Positions 24,226 through 36,132 of a stretch of 64,000 nucleotides of DNA are shown here, piece after piece. Under the pieces are notes generated by a model. It had not been told where the DNA came from, did not search any database, and saw nothing but the letters and a program-made list of their open reading frames with translations. Position numbers and translations under genes: made by a program. Source of the DNA: Clostridium neonatale (GTDB taxonomy: Bacteria; Bacillota; Clostridia; Clostridiales; Clostridiaceae); NCBI RefSeq assembly GCF_001458595.1, contig NZ_LN890326.1:1587-65586 (forward strand). Reading direction: 5' to 3'. Within the stretch, counting starts at the first letter, position 1. Each line of letters opens with the position of its first letter.

Positions 24226-24974
24226 TAATTGCTTCCTCCAGTTCCTATCCAAAGCGCATCCATCTTAAGCGCATCCTTTTGGGCTTGAATCATTTGCTTT
24301 ATTCCCTTTTCCGCAAGATCTATTAATTCATTTAGCTCTGTTCTTGTATAAGGAGCTTCTTCACCAGTCCCTTGAACTTCTATGAATTCCCCTTCATCTG
24401 TCATTACTACATTCATATCAACTTTTGCTTCCGAATCTTCTACATAGCATAAATCTAGCAGCTTCTCATTATTTAATATTCCAACACTAGTTGCAGCTAC
24501 AAAGTTTCTGATTGGATACACTTTAAAAGGCTTAGACTTATGCATCTTATTAACAGCATCAACAAGTGCTATAAATGCTCCTGAAATAGATGTTGTTCTA
24601 GTTCCACCATCAGCTTGAATAACATCGCAATCTATCCACAAAGTTTTTTCTCCAAGAGCTTTTAAATCAACTACTGCTCTTAATGCTCTTCCTATTAATC
24701 TCTGTATCTCCATAGTTCTTCCATCTATTTTTAATCTAGCGATATCTCTTATTTTTCTAACTTCTGTGGATCTAGGTAGCATATTATATTCCGCTGCAAT
24801 CCATCCCTCACCCTTACCTTTTAAAAATGGTGGAACCTTCTCTTCAATTGAAACATTACATAGTACTTTTGTATCTCCTACCTCAATAAGAACAGATCCT
24901 TCTGCATATTTAGTATAATTTCTAATTATTTTTGTATGTCTAATTTGGTCATTCTTTCTTCCATCAACTCTCAA
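24225..24974 (-). CDS. rph: Ribonuclease PH
   Basis: 249 residues, normal length. It begins [12 protein letters not shown] and contains [51 protein letters not shown] and [13 protein letters not shown], all RNase PH signatures. It trims tRNA 3' ends by phosphorolysis. Between the AIR synthase gene (4 bp) and rdgB (one-base overlap). Confidence 0.97.
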   Translation of the reverse strand: MRVDGRKNDQIRHTKIIRNYTKYAEGSVLIEVGDTKVLCNVSIEEKVPPFLKGKGEGWIAAEYNMLPRSTEVRKIRDIARLKIDGRTMEIQRLIGRALRAVVDLKALGEKTLWIDCDVIQADGGTRTTSISGAFIALVDAVNKMHKSKPFKVYPIRNFVAATSVGILNNEKLLDLCYVEDSEAKVDMNVVMTDEGEFIEVQGTGEEAPYTRTELNELIDLAEKGIKQMIQAQKDALKMDALWIGTGGSN

Positions 24975-24978
24975 AATG

Positions 24979-25962
24979 TCACTCTCCTATATTAAATAAT
25001 TCATCTCTTTTAGGTGGATCCACCTTAATTTTTTTGCCATCTTCTATTAAAAAACCATCTTTTTCGGTTATCTTGCCTATTATAGTAGCTTTTATGTTAT
25101 AACCTTCAAGTTCTTTAACTAATTCTTTTCCTTTATTTGTAGTAATCATCATACTGCCAGATGATATTAATCTAAGATAATCTATATTAAATTCTTTACA
25201 AATCTTTTTTGTAATATCTAGTACTGGCACCTTGTCTTTATATATTTCAAATCCTTTATTAGCAGCAGCAGATACTTCAAATATAGCCCCTAGAAGTCCA
25301 CCTTCTGTTATATCATGCATTGAATGTGCACCTAATTTTCCTGCTATTCTGCCTTCCTTTAAGACACTCAATTCATCTATTAATGATTTTCCAATATCTA
25401 TTTCTTCTTTTGATAAAATCCTATTTAATCTCTCTTCATGATCATTAATTAAAATGCAAGTTCCTTCGAGTCCCATGGTTTTTGTTACTACTATATCATC
25501 TCCAACCATCGCACCTGCAGTCCTAACTGATTTTCCCCTTGGATTTTTTCCTATCACAGTAACTGAAATAATCATTTTATTAACTGCACTGGTAACCTCC
25601 GTATGACCACCTATAATCTCAACATTTATTTTTTCTGCTTCTTCATTAATTTCTTTCATAACATCATTGATTTCATCTAAGCTTGATGTAGTAGGTGCTA
25701 AAATAGTAACTAAAATTCCTATTGGTTCTCCACCTGCTGAAGCTATATCATTACAATTTATATGAACAGCAAGCTTCCCCACGTTCTTATCTGCACCTGT
25801 AATTGGATCTGTAGAGAATATTGCTTCACTTTCTCCAAAATCAATTATAGAACAATCTTCACCAACATCATTTCTAACAATAACCTCATCTCTTTTTATT
25901 GATTTATTATTAAAAATAATGTTCTTCAGATCATCAAAGTTTAATTTTCCTTCCTTAATCAT
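24979..25962 (-). CDS. AIR synthase-related (PurM/HypE/ThiL superfamily) protein
   Basis: 327 residues. ATP-binding [24 protein letters not shown] N-terminus, [26 protein letters not shown] and [14 protein letters not shown] are motifs of the AIR synthase/HypE fold. It is too unlike purM or thiL for a specific name, and no hydrogenase maturation genes are near. Clostridial homologues are usually annotated as AIR synthase family. First gene of the operon with rph, 4 bp apart, so it may have a nucleotide or RNA-linked role; this is a guess from context. Confidence 0.85.
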   Translation of the reverse strand: MIKEGKLNFDDLKNIIFNNKSIKRDEVIVRNDVGEDCSIIDFGESEAIFSTDPITGADKNVGKLAVHINCNDIASAGGEPIGILVTILAPTTSSLDEINDVMKEINEEAEKINVEIIGGHTEVTSAVNKMIISVTVIGKNPRGKSVRTAGAMVGDDIVVTKTMGLEGTCILINDHEERLNRILSKEEIDIGKSLIDELSVLKEGRIAGKLGAHSMHDITEGGLLGAIFEVSAAANKGFEIYKDKVPVLDITKKICKEFNIDYLRLISSGSMMITTNKGKELVKELEGYNIKATIIGKITEKDGFLIEDGKKIKVDPPKRDELFNIGE

Positions 25963-26056
25963 TAAAAATCTCCCCTTTTAGTTGTTTTTTATGCACCTTT
26001 TCACTACTAAATTCATATTAATGAATAAGATTAGAATTTTATGAGAGGTGTATACA

Positions 26057-27736
26057 TTGAGATATATAGGACCATTTTTCAGGATGAATAGTCTTTCCCA
26101 AAAAGAAATTAGTGGTCAACTTTTTTACTTATCAAAAGAATCAGTTAAAACTTTAGTACTAAATTCAAAATGTGGACTTATAATTCCTCCAGTAAGGACT
26201 TCAAAAAAGTCTTCTATAAATGATATTAACACACTAAATAATTTTTCACCACTATTATGCTTATATAGAAAAGCTTCTCCTATGTTCATCCATAATAAAA
26301 CAAGTCATGGGTTTGATGAGTCAACTTTTAAGAAAGAGATATCACCTACTACTAATGCCCTTATGACATTATGCCTTCTTGAGTTAAGTAAATACTACTC
26401 GCATTTTACTGAGGGTAATAGAAATATCAATTCTCTTGAAAATGCATATAAATATTTAGCTAAAGAGCAGCTCCAATTTTATTCAGAGCATTTAAGAAAT
26501 GCAGAAGGTCTATTTGTTCCCAAGAAAAATATATCTGATGGTAATTCAAAAGGATATGAATTAGTAGATAAAGATAATAAATTCAAGTTTTCAGATCAAG
26601 CATTTATGATGGATGCATATTTATTATATTCAATATACAACCCTTCTGATGATGCCTGCGAAGATTACAAAATCTTTTCATATGAAATTTTGCAAGTGTT
26701 TAAGGAGTATAAGGATTCTCTTTATGATTTATCATTTACAGAAAGCATAGAAATATTCTTAGCACTTAATGTTTTCTACAAATATTCAAATTCATTAATA
26801 GCTAGAGAACTTATTCTTGACTTAGGTGATTATTTAGTCAATAAATTTCAAGAAAAAGATTACTATATAGATTCCCTAGACGATTGCGCTTTATTCGCTA
26901 TATGTTTAATGGAAGCTTATAAACATACAGATATTATTTCCTTCAAAGAGACTGCTAAGGAAATAAACGAAAAACTTCTCAGCTTATATGATAATGATAA
27001 AAATATCTTTTTAAAGATATCTGATAAAAAAGATATTAAGTATTCATGTACAGAAATAAATTTCTATCTAATTTCATTAATTTTGTACTCTGAAGAAACT
27101 GATAAAACAAATGATTTAAAGCCTATTGTATCAGGAATATTTAAAAGATTTTATGTAAATGGAGGTCTATTATCCAGCTGGCCTGAAGCACCTACTTTAG
27201 ATGAAGTAGAAAGATATAAAAGATTAAGTCTTCGTGTTGATGATATGATGGATGAAAGTTATTTTAGAATGTCGGTACTTCCAACTCCTAAGAGTACAGG
27301 ATTAGCACCTATATTTGTAAAAAATCTAGAATATTCTAAAAAGAAAGATAATCTAAGCAAAGGTAGAATTACATTTGATAGCAATAAAAATATGACTAAT
27401 TTCTTTTTAATAATATATCTTTTTAGAAACTCTGTTGAGGATACTATGGAATTAAATCTTCCGCTTGAAAAGCAAGAAGCTTTAAACAATTCACTTAGAA
27501 AATCATCATCTTCAGAATCTAAAAACGCTAACTTAGATAACAATGAACCTTCAGATATAGAATCAGAAATTTCTGAAATAAAATCCAATGACTCAGTTAT
27601 TGATACTACATCAGAATTAGAAAATATAAGCAATAATTCAGAGCCTCAAATAACTTTAAATGGTCTCTCTGAAAATAAAGCTTCCAGTAGCGAACACCCT
27701 AATTTATCTAAGAATAAAAAATCAAAGAAAAGATAA
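26057..27736 (+). CDS. Large unknown clostridial protein
   Basis: 559 residues from a TTG start at 26057. GAGAGG lies 8 bp before it and would be inside the coding region if the GTG at 26048 were used. Not recognised. Residues 1-445 are mostly helical with repeated helix pairs (LALNVFYKYSNSLIARELIL, CALFAICLMEAY and others), reminiscent of an alpha/alpha-barrel like that of glycosidases or thioredoxin-domain YyaL proteins, and include GGLLSSWPEAPT. From about 465 to the end it is a Ser/Asn/Glu-rich disordered tail ending in basic KNKKSKKR. No signal peptide. It is divergent from the AIR-synthase operon. Confidence 0.75.
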   Translation: MRYIGPFFRMNSLSQKEISGQLFYLSKESVKTLVLNSKCGLIIPPVRTSKKSSINDINTLNNFSPLLCLYRKASPMFIHNKTSHGFDESTFKKEISPTTNALMTLCLLELSKYYSHFTEGNRNINSLENAYKYLAKEQLQFYSEHLRNAEGLFVPKKNISDGNSKGYELVDKDNKFKFSDQAFMMDAYLLYSIYNPSDDACEDYKIFSYEILQVFKEYKDSLYDLSFTESIEIFLALNVFYKYSNSLIARELILDLGDYLVNKFQEKDYYIDSLDDCALFAICLMEAYKHTDIISFKETAKEINEKLLSLYDNDKNIFLKISDKKDIKYSCTEINFYLISLILYSEETDKTNDLKPIVSGIFKRFYVNGGLLSSWPEAPTLDEVERYKRLSLRVDDMMDESYFRMSVLPTPKSTGLAPIFVKNLEYSKKKDNLSKGRITFDSNKNMTNFFLIIYLFRNSVEDTMELNLPLEKQEALNNSLRKSSSSESKNANLDNNEPSDIESEISEIKSNDSVIDTTSELENISNNSEPQITLNGLSENKASSSEHPNLSKNKKSKKR

Positions 27737-27756
27737 ATTAAATCACTATAATTGCA

Positions 27757-27794
27757 GGGATATATCAAATTTAATGGCATTTCTGATATATCCC
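27757..27794. terminator. Bidirectional hairpin terminator
   Basis: GGGATATATCA (27757-27767) pairs perfectly with 27784-27794. It lies between two convergent genes and can serve both. Confidence 0.75.
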
Positions 27795-27833
27795 CTTTAT
27801 TTATGTTTAAAATATGCAATGATTAATCTTTTT

Positions 27834-29312
27834 TTATTTTATACTACTAAAATTAATATTTCCATTACCATCTATCTTGAGTGTAGAAATCTCATCTGAA
27901 AATCCTATATTCTCATTATAAAACGCTAATGGTAATATACTATAATCACTAAATAATGTTTCCTCTAATAAATTATAATTTCCATTCGCTTTATTAAATA
28001 AATCTTTTTCGCTATCACTCATATAATTAGAAAATCCATTAAATAACCTTTGTTTGTTATTAGAATCTGCCTCAGAATTTATCAATACCATATCATATCT
28101 GTTTCTTAATTCTTCATCATTTATTTCATCTTTAACAAAACTATATCTTATAGTAATATGAGTATTATCTTTAAACCATTGTTCAATTGCTCTACATAAG
28201 TTTCTGTTTTCAGTATTATCTTCAGCCAGTATAGTTAATATTTGAGGCTCACTCCATTCCTCTTTCTTATTCAAATTTACTTTTCTTTGTTGTATATTTG
28301 TTAGATTGTTCTTGTCTTCTCTAAAATAACTACATTCAGCTAATTCAAATTCTTTATTATCATCGCCATAAAATCTACTTAAAGCTTCACATATATTGTT
28401 ATATATATCTCTTCTCCCTGCTAATGGGATATCGCCATTCTTATCACTTATATAAACATACGTAGATTTATTTATTGGTAATGTTATTAGTTTTTTTTCT
28501 TCTGCTAACTTGCTTAGCTCACTTTCTGGAGGATCAATAATTATATCTCTTTGTTTTATTTCAAATGCAGCCATTGATAATTCAGTATTTTCATCTTTTA
28601 CTATATTTATAATCTCTTTATTTTCTGAATCTTTCTTTACGCTGACCAGTTTCATATTTTGATTATCTGCACTCTCTATTTTGTAATCTCCGCTATAAAC
28701 TAAATCATTATAGTTTTTATTCATGTCTCCCCACATTAATATATTCTTTCTCAATCTATATTGAGGCTTTGTTAATTCATTTATAAAATCCTTATTTGGC
28801 TTGTTTAACCTCATAACAACTTTTCCATCATTATTTGTTATAGCAACTCCAGTCATAAATGTGACCTTGCCATCTTTAAACTGTTTAGCCCCATATACGT
28901 CAAGTAACGCTTGTATATTATTCTCATCTTCTTCTTTTATTAATTCCTTAAAGAAGGTTACAATATCATCACAAGTTATTTTGCTTCCGTCACTCCAATA
29001 TATATCATCTCTTATCTTAAATTCATATTGTATTCCATCAGAGCTTTGTGTTATTTCACTACATAATACAGATATAATTTTATCATTTTCATCCTTCTCT
29101 ATTAGCCCTTTACTTAATGCACAAAGAATATCTTTATCTCTAATTGATAGATTCGTTACAGTTCTTAAATTCTCTGGTATATTTTGTACGCCATAAGTAA
29201 ATGCATTTACAGAGTCATCACTAACCGTTTTATCATCATCTTTATATACAAATCCTAAACAAAATGATACAAATATTAGTGTTATAGACATAAGAATAAA
29301 ATATTTTTTCAA
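27834..29312 (-). CDS. Extracellular solute-binding protein, family 5 (oligopeptide type)
   Basis: 492 residues, somewhat short for the family. An N-terminal hydrophobic segment (4-21) exports or anchors it; a Cys follows at about 18, but the lipobox (VSFC) is not canonical. The middle matches SBP_bac_5: DKDILCALSKGLIEKDENDK, YEFKIRDDIYWSDGSKITCDDIVTFF. No ABC permease or ATPase gene is nearby, so it is an orphan binding protein; ligand unknown. It may act in sensing rather than uptake. A promoter is expected in the 160-bp divergent region with the next gene, but I cannot fix it. Confidence 0.85.
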   Translation of the reverse strand: MKKYFILMSITLIFVSFCLGFVYKDDDKTVSDDSVNAFTYGVQNIPENLRTVTNLSIRDKDILCALSKGLIEKDENDKIISVLCSEITQSSDGIQYEFKIRDDIYWSDGSKITCDDIVTFFKELIKEEDENNIQALLDVYGAKQFKDGKVTFMTGVAITNNDGKVVMRLNKPNKDFINELTKPQYRLRKNILMWGDMNKNYNDLVYSGDYKIESADNQNMKLVSVKKDSENKEIINIVKDENTELSMAAFEIKQRDIIIDPPESELSKLAEEKKLITLPINKSTYVYISDKNGDIPLAGRRDIYNNICEALSRFYGDDNKEFELAECSYFREDKNNLTNIQQRKVNLNKKEEWSEPQILTILAEDNTENRNLCRAIEQWFKDNTHITIRYSFVKDEINDEELRNRYDMVLINSEADSNNKQRLFNGFSNYMSDSEKDLFNKANGNYNLLEETLFSDYSILPLAFYNENIGFSDEISTLKIDGNGNINFSSIK

Positions 29313-29474
29313 ATTTTATTCCTCCCTTTTACATTACTTTAAGATATTTATTATAACTTTTATTTCAAACTAAACTATATTACGTAGTATTTCCATTTTT
29401 TAGCTCTAATAAACAGTTATATTTTTTTTATTATTGTGATATAATTTTAATATCTTATTTGGGAGGTTTTTCAA

Positions 29475-29780
29475 ATGGAATATTTATTTGGAGCATTTGC
29501 AATAGTTTCTATAGTATTTATGTGTGTATTTATGTTTTTGGGAATATGGCTTTTTGTTGTAGCATTAAAAGCTTTCCGTCATCAACGTTATCACAATTAC
29601 ATATTAGAAAAAATATATCAAAAAATATCAAAAATATCTGACAGTTTAAGTGATGACAATAATAAAAATGATTATTCATATTTAATTGGTGAAGAAGATT
29701 TTGACATTTCCGATGATAAAAATGATTCTAAGATCGATAATGTGACTGACTTTAATAAACAAGAAAAATTCACAAAATAA
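29475..29780 (+). CDS. Small single-pass membrane protein
   Basis: 101 residues. One membrane helix at about 5-37 (LFGAFAIVSIVFMCVFMFLG), then a basic stretch and a long acidic cytoplasmic tail rich in Asp/Asn. Strong ribosome site (GGGAGG, 9 bp) before ATG. TATAAT at about 29437 is a possible -10. No known family. Followed by a strong hairpin terminator. Confidence 0.75.
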   Translation: MEYLFGAFAIVSIVFMCVFMFLGIWLFVVALKAFRHQRYHNYILEKIYQKISKISDSLSDDNNKNDYSYLIGEEDFDISDDKNDSKIDNVTDFNKQEKFTK

Positions 29781-29781
29781 T

Positions 29782-29832
29782 AAAACTGCTTATGACTATA
29801 AATTACTATTTTACAGTCATAAGCAGTTTTTA
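29782..29832. terminator. Bidirectional terminator
   Basis: AAAACTGCTTATGACT (29782-29797) and its exact complement (29815-29830) form a 16-bp stem, followed by T on one side and preceded by A on the other. It serves both convergent genes. Confidence 0.9.
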
Positions 29833-29853
29833 AATAATATGCCTCATTTACCT

Positions 29854-30129
29854 TTATTCATTTTTACTTTTTTGTAAGACAATTCTTTGAATACTCTTCT
29901 CTGATAAAAAATATTTTTCTGCAAGAATTTTTATCTTTACTCCAGTTTTATATTCTTCATATATCATAGAATTTCTTTTTTCTATTTCTTTTCTATAGTC
30001 AGTATTCTCTCCCCAACTCTTTTTATTGTCTTCTTTTCTTGGAATATAAATGTACTCTCCATCAACATAATTTTGAATCAATTCTAAAATTTCATCTGGC
30101 AATACATCTACAGCCTTTACATAGCTCAC
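29854..30129 (-). CDS. CD3324-family protein with helix-turn-helix
   Basis: 91 residues. VKAVDVLPDEILELIQNYVDGEYIYIP and the closing helix-turn-helix IKILAEKYFLSEKSIQRIVLQ match the clostridial CD3324 family (Mor-like activator domain). Probably a small DNA-binding regulator; targets unknown. It is preceded by a leader with a long hairpin (30174-30222) and a possible 8-codon reading frame (30218-30244). Confidence 0.78.
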   Translation of the reverse strand: MSYVKAVDVLPDEILELIQNYVDGEYIYIPRKEDNKKSWGENTDYRKEIEKRNSMIYEEYKTGVKIKILAEKYFLSEKSIQRIVLQKSKNE

Positions 30130-30173
30130 TACTTGCTCTCCTCCTAAATATAATTTCTTTCTTTAATTAGGAT

Positions 30174-30222
30174 GAGCAAAGGCTATTTTTATCTGTTATT
30201 AAACGCAATAGCCTCTGCTATG
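30174..30222 (-). promoter_or_regulatory. Leader hairpin upstream of the CD3324-family gene
   Basis: AGCAGAGGCTATT pairs with AATAGCCTTTGCT, with one mismatch, around a 20-nt loop. It lacks a T run, so it is not a plain terminator. A short frame ATG ACA ACA ... TAG (30218-30244) with AAAGGGGGAG before it ends at the hairpin foot. This looks like a leader peptide arrangement, but it is only suggestive. Confidence 0.4.
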
Positions 30223-30367
30223 CATTTATAGATGGTGTTGTCATGAAAAACTCCCCCTTTTTATAATTTTCATTTTTCATGTTAATTATTATAACACTAC
30301 TTAAAAACTATTTTATCATAAAGCATCATTTTTCTTACTATTATTTCCAAAATAATTTTGAATAAAA

Positions 30368-30404
30368 AGGCAGCAAATAATCTTATAAACTATCTGCTGC
30401 CATT
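30368..30404 (-). terminator. Terminator of gatCAB
   Basis: GGCAGCAGATAG against its complement (TATTTGCTGCC side), then TTTTTATT on the minus strand, 15 bp after the gatB stop. Confidence 0.85.
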
Positions 30405-30417
30405 TCTAAAAAGTGTC

Positions 30418-31848
30418 TTATCTCTTTTTAACTTCTTGTTCTACTAACTTATTAACAATTCCTGGGTTTGCTTGACCTTTAGCCATTTTCATAACTTGAC
30501 CTACAGCAAATCCAAGTATTCTATCTTTTCCAGCCTTAAATTGTTCAATAACTTGTGGATTTTCATCTAAAACTTTATTAACCATTTCAAGGATAGCACC
30601 TTCATCATTGTTTACTTTTAATCCTTTTTCGTCGATTATAGTTTTAGGTGATTTTCCACTTTCAAACATATCTTCTAATACTTGCTTACCTATTGCTGAA
30701 GATATTGTACCATCTTTAATAACTTCTATTAATTCTGCTACATCATTTGGAGTGAATTTAAGTTCTTCAATCCAAATACTTTCTGCCTTCATAAGCCTTG
30801 ATATATCACCCATTATCCAGTTAGATGCTGCCTTTGGATCTCTTGATAATTTAGCTGCTTCATCAAAGAAATCTGCCATAGATGTTGTTAACGTTAATAC
30901 ATGAGCATCATACTTAGGTAATCCATATTCTTTAATAAATCTAGCTTGTTTTTCATGTGGTAATTCAGGTATAGTCTTTCCTATTTCTTCAATCCATTCA
31001 TCAGAAATATTAAGAGTAACTAAATCTCCCTCTGGGAAGTATCTATAGTCATTAGCTTCTTCCTTACTTCTCATAACTACAGTTAAATTATTTGCTTCAT
31101 CCCATCTTCTTGTTTCAACAAACATTTCTTCGTTATTCTTAACTGCTTCAACTTGTCTGTCAAATTCATAATTCAATACTTTTTCAACAGATTTAAATGA
31201 GTTTATATTCTTGATTTCTGTTCTTACGCCTAACTTCTCATCGCCTTTTTCTCTTACTGAAATGTTAACATCACATCTTAAAGAACCTTCTTCCATCTTA
31301 CAGTCAGATATTCCTGCTGCCGAAAGTATACTCTTTATCTTTGTTAGGTATAATGTAACTTCTTCTGTAGTTCTCAAATCTGGTTTTGTTACAATTTCAA
31401 TAAGAGGTACTCCTGCTCTATTAAAGTCGATTAGCGCCCCTCTCTTAGTATGTAATAACTTACCAGCATCATCTTCTATATGAATTCTTTCGATTCCAAT
31501 TCTCTTAATTTCTCCGCTTTCAAGTTCAATATCCACATATCCATTTCTGCAAAGTGGTAATTCATCTTGAGTTATTTGATAGTTTCTAGGACAGTCTGGG
31601 TAGAAATAATTCTTTCTATCCATTCTTCCTACTTTAGTTATTTCGCAATTTAAAGCTATACCTGCTTTAATTCCTAATTCAACAACCTGTTTATTTAGTT
31701 GTGGAAGTGAACCTGGAAGACCTAGACATACTGGACAAACATGAGTGTTTGCCTTTCCACCGAATTCAATAGCACAACCACAATACATTTTTGTTTTAGT
31801 TGAAAGTTCTACGTGTGTTTCTAATCCAATGACTGATTCAAATTCCAT
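30418..31848 (-). CDS. gatB: Asp/Glu-tRNA(Asn/Gln) amidotransferase subunit B
   Basis: 476 residues from the ATG at 31848; GAAGGAG lies 8 bp upstream and overlaps the alternative GTG at 31857. FESVIGLETHVELSTKTKM, CPVCLGLPGSLP, MDRKNYFYPDCPRNYQI and RCDVNISVR are GatB signatures; the C-terminal YqeY-like domain ends KLVEQEVKKR. It phosphorylates and amidates mischarged Glu-tRNA(Gln) and Asp-tRNA(Asn) with GatA and GatC. Last gene of gatC-gatA-gatB. Confidence 0.97.
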   Translation of the reverse strand: MEFESVIGLETHVELSTKTKMYCGCAIEFGGKANTHVCPVCLGLPGSLPQLNKQVVELGIKAGIALNCEITKVGRMDRKNYFYPDCPRNYQITQDELPLCRNGYVDIELESGEIKRIGIERIHIEDDAGKLLHTKRGALIDFNRAGVPLIEIVTKPDLRTTEEVTLYLTKIKSILSAAGISDCKMEEGSLRCDVNISVREKGDEKLGVRTEIKNINSFKSVEKVLNYEFDRQVEAVKNNEEMFVETRRWDEANNLTVVMRSKEEANDYRYFPEGDLVTLNISDEWIEEIGKTIPELPHEKQARFIKEYGLPKYDAHVLTLTTSMADFFDEAAKLSRDPKAASNWIMGDISRLMKAESIWIEELKFTPNDVAELIEVIKDGTISSAIGKQVLEDMFESGKSPKTIIDEKGLKVNNDEGAILEMVNKVLDENPQVIEQFKAGKDRILGFAVGQVMKMAKGQANPGIVNKLVEQEVKKR

Positions 31849-31866
31849 TACTCTCACTCCTTCTTC

Positions 31867-33324
31867 CTATAAATTTGGATGCATTTCATGCCAATTAGTT
31901 GATTGTTCATAGCTATAAGCTAAGTTAAATAATGTATCTTCTTTGAAGTAGTTACCCATGATTTGCATACCTACAGGAAGACCATTTGATAATCCGCATG
32001 GAAGTGAAATTGCTGGAATACCTGCTATGTTTACAGGTACAGTATAAATATCACCTAAATACATTTCTAATGCATTAGCTGTTTTTTCTCCAATTTTATA
32101 AGCTGGAGTTGGTGCAGTTGGTGATATAATTGCATCAAAATCTTTAAATATCTTATCAAAGTCACCTTTAATAAGATTTCTAACCTTTAATGCCTTTTTA
32201 TAATATGCATCATAATATCCTGCTGATAAAGCATATGTACCAAGCATAATTCTCTTCTTAACTTCTTTTCCAAATCCTTCACTTCTTGATTTGAAATATA
32301 ACTCAACTGCATCCTCTGGATTTTCTGTTCTATGTCCGAATCTAACTCCATCAAATCTAGCTAAGTTTGAAGAAGCTTCAGCACAAGCTACTAAATAGTA
32401 AGCTGCAATAGCATAATCTGCAAGTGGAAGTGATACTTCCTTAACTTCTGCTCCATTAGCTTCAAATACTTTTAGAGCATCATATACAGCCTTTTTAACA
32501 TCTTCATCTAATCCTTCTTTAAAGAATTCAGATGGTACTGCTATTTTCTTTCCTTTAATATCTGTATTTAAAGAATCTAAATAATTAGGTACATTTACAT
32601 CTACACTTGTAAAATCTCTATTATCAACACCTGCAATTGCTTGAGTTAATAAAGCACAGTCTTTAACGTCTCTTCCAAGTGTACCAACTTGGTCTAATGT
32701 AGACCCATATGCTACAACACCATTTCTTGAAACCCTTCCGTATGTAGGCTTAAGTCCAACAATACCACAGAAAGAAGCTGGCTGTCTTACTGATCCACCT
32801 GTATCTGTTCCAAGCGCTATTGGAACCTCTTTTGAAGCTACAGCAGCTGCTGATCCACCTGATGATCCACCTGGAACTCTTTCTAAATCAAAAGGGTTCT
32901 TAGTTATCTTAAATGCTGAATTTTCAGTTGATGAACCCATTGCAAATTCATCCATATTTAATTTTCCTAAAATAATTCCGCCTTCTGCTTTTACTTTTTC
33001 AGAAACAGTTGCATCATATGGTGAAATATATCCTTCTAATATTTTAGAAGCACAAGTATTTTGCATACCCTTAACGCTTATATTATCTTTTATTCCTAGA
33101 GGAACTCCGCCTAATATTCCTAAATCTTCACCTTTAGATAACTTTTCATCTAAAGCTTTTGCTTCATTTAATGCTTCTTCTTTAGCTACATATAAAAATG
33201 CATCCACTTTAGAATCAACATTTTCAATTTTATCTAAATGAGCTTTTGTAATTTCTTCTACTGAAGCTTCTTTTTTTGCTATTATTTCTTTTAATTCATG
33301 AGCCTTGTAATTTGAAAACTCCAT
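31867..33324 (-). CDS. gatA: Asp/Glu-tRNA(Asn/Gln) amidotransferase subunit A
   Basis: 485 residues from the ATG at 33324, 8 bp after GGAGG; the ATG at 33339 lies before that ribosome site. Amidase-signature catalytic triad: Lys in GVPLGIKDN, and Ser-Ser in [13 protein letters not shown] and [14 protein letters not shown]. It releases ammonia from glutamine and passes it to GatB. The gene follows gatC by 22 bp. Confidence 0.97.
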   Translation of the reverse strand: MEFSNYKAHELKEIIAKKEASVEEITKAHLDKIENVDSKVDAFLYVAKEEALNEAKALDEKLSKGEDLGILGGVPLGIKDNISVKGMQNTCASKILEGYISPYDATVSEKVKAEGGIILGKLNMDEFAMGSSTENSAFKITKNPFDLERVPGGSSGGSAAAVASKEVPIALGTDTGGSVRQPASFCGIVGLKPTYGRVSRNGVVAYGSTLDQVGTLGRDVKDCALLTQAIAGVDNRDFTSVDVNVPNYLDSLNTDIKGKKIAVPSEFFKEGLDEDVKKAVYDALKVFEANGAEVKEVSLPLADYAIAAYYLVACAEASSNLARFDGVRFGHRTENPEDAVELYFKSRSEGFGKEVKKRIMLGTYALSAGYYDAYYKKALKVRNLIKGDFDKIFKDFDAIISPTAPTPAYKIGEKTANALEMYLGDIYTVPVNIAGIPAISLPCGLSNGLPVGMQIMGNYFKEDTLFNLAYSYEQSTNWHEMHPNL

Positions 33325-33346
33325 TGAATCTGCCTCCATTTCTACA

Positions 33347-33637
33347 CTATTCTTTAATTATACTTGGAACAACAACATATTCTTCTAATGCATCTGGTGC
33401 ATTTTTCACTACATCTTTAAGGTCTAGAGATGGTACAACAACATCTTCTCTAAATTTATTTTCGATATAAATTGGGTTTACTATTATATCTTCGTTTTCT
33501 GTATCTAATTCACCTAGTTTTTCTACATAAGCTAATATTTGATTTAAATCTTCTGCTAAACCTTCTTTTTCATTTTCATCAAAGCTTAATCTTGCAAGTT
33601 CAGCAACATATTCAACATCTTTTTTGCTAACAGCCAT
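33347..33637 (-). CDS. gatC: Asp/Glu-tRNA(Asn/Gln) amidotransferase subunit C
   Basis: 96 residues. [19 protein letters not shown] at the N-terminus and the C-terminal DVV...[16 protein letters not shown] are GatC marks. It stabilises the GatA-GatB complex. First gene of the operon, with AGGAGG before ATG. The upstream 180 bp contain an intergenic repeat-like stretch with AGTTGACA words. Confidence 0.96.
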   Translation of the reverse strand: MAVSKKDVEYVAELARLSFDENEKEGLAEDLNQILAYVEKLGELDTENEDIIVNPIYIENKFREDVVVPSLDLKDVVKNAPDALEEYVVVPSIIKE

Positions 33638-33832
33638 AATTAAAACCTCCTGTTTTTATAGTTAACAGTTGACATATAACAAGTTGACAGTTGGAAGATA
33701 TAATTGCTTTTCTCCATTAATTGTCACTCGAACATTGTCAATTGTAAATTGATTTCATTCTAAATTAACATATTAAATTTTATCATAAATTTCGTTATTT
33801 TACTATTTAAGTATTGTGTACATTAATTTTTA

Positions 33833-34105
33833 TTATTTTATCCAATTAAGTGCAAAATAAAGTAAACTTAATGATATTACAAAGCTAATTCCAGAATACA
33901 ACATTCTTTTCTCTATAGATTTATCTAAGATAAATCTAAGACCAAGAGCTGCCATAGTAGCACTTACTCCGAATTGAAGAGGGACATATGAATTAAACAT
34001 CTGACCTACATAATGAAATTGGTATGTTGTTAAAAATGTACATATTACTATTATGCTAGTTATTATAGTCAAAACATACACTAATGCCTCAACTAATCTT
34101 TTCAT
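33833..34105 (-). CDS. Small membrane protein downstream of ligA
   Basis: 90 residues from the ATG at 34105 (GAAAGGG 8 bp before it, at the end of ligA); in-frame GTG and ATG starts at 34114 and 34111 are too close to a ribosome site. Three likely membrane helices: 8-27, about 44-58 and 66-86. Not recognised. Position and overlap make it part of the pcrA-ligA transcript. Confidence 0.75.
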   Translation of the reverse strand: MKRLVEALVYVLTIITSIIVICTFLTTYQFHYVGQMFNSYVPLQFGVSATMAALGLRFILDKSIEKRMLYSGISFVISLSLLYFALNWIK

Positions 34106-34110
34106 ATACA

Positions 34111-36132
<2,022 letters not shown>

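Noticed and set aside
24226..24252. Upstream ATG for rdgB giving nine extra residues
   Set aside because: It lacks a ribosome site and overlaps rph; the ATG at 24225 has GGAGG and matches family N-termini.
33661..33760. AGTTGACA words upstream of gatC as tandem promoters
   Set aside because: No -10 boxes at proper distance; more likely part of an intergenic repeat.
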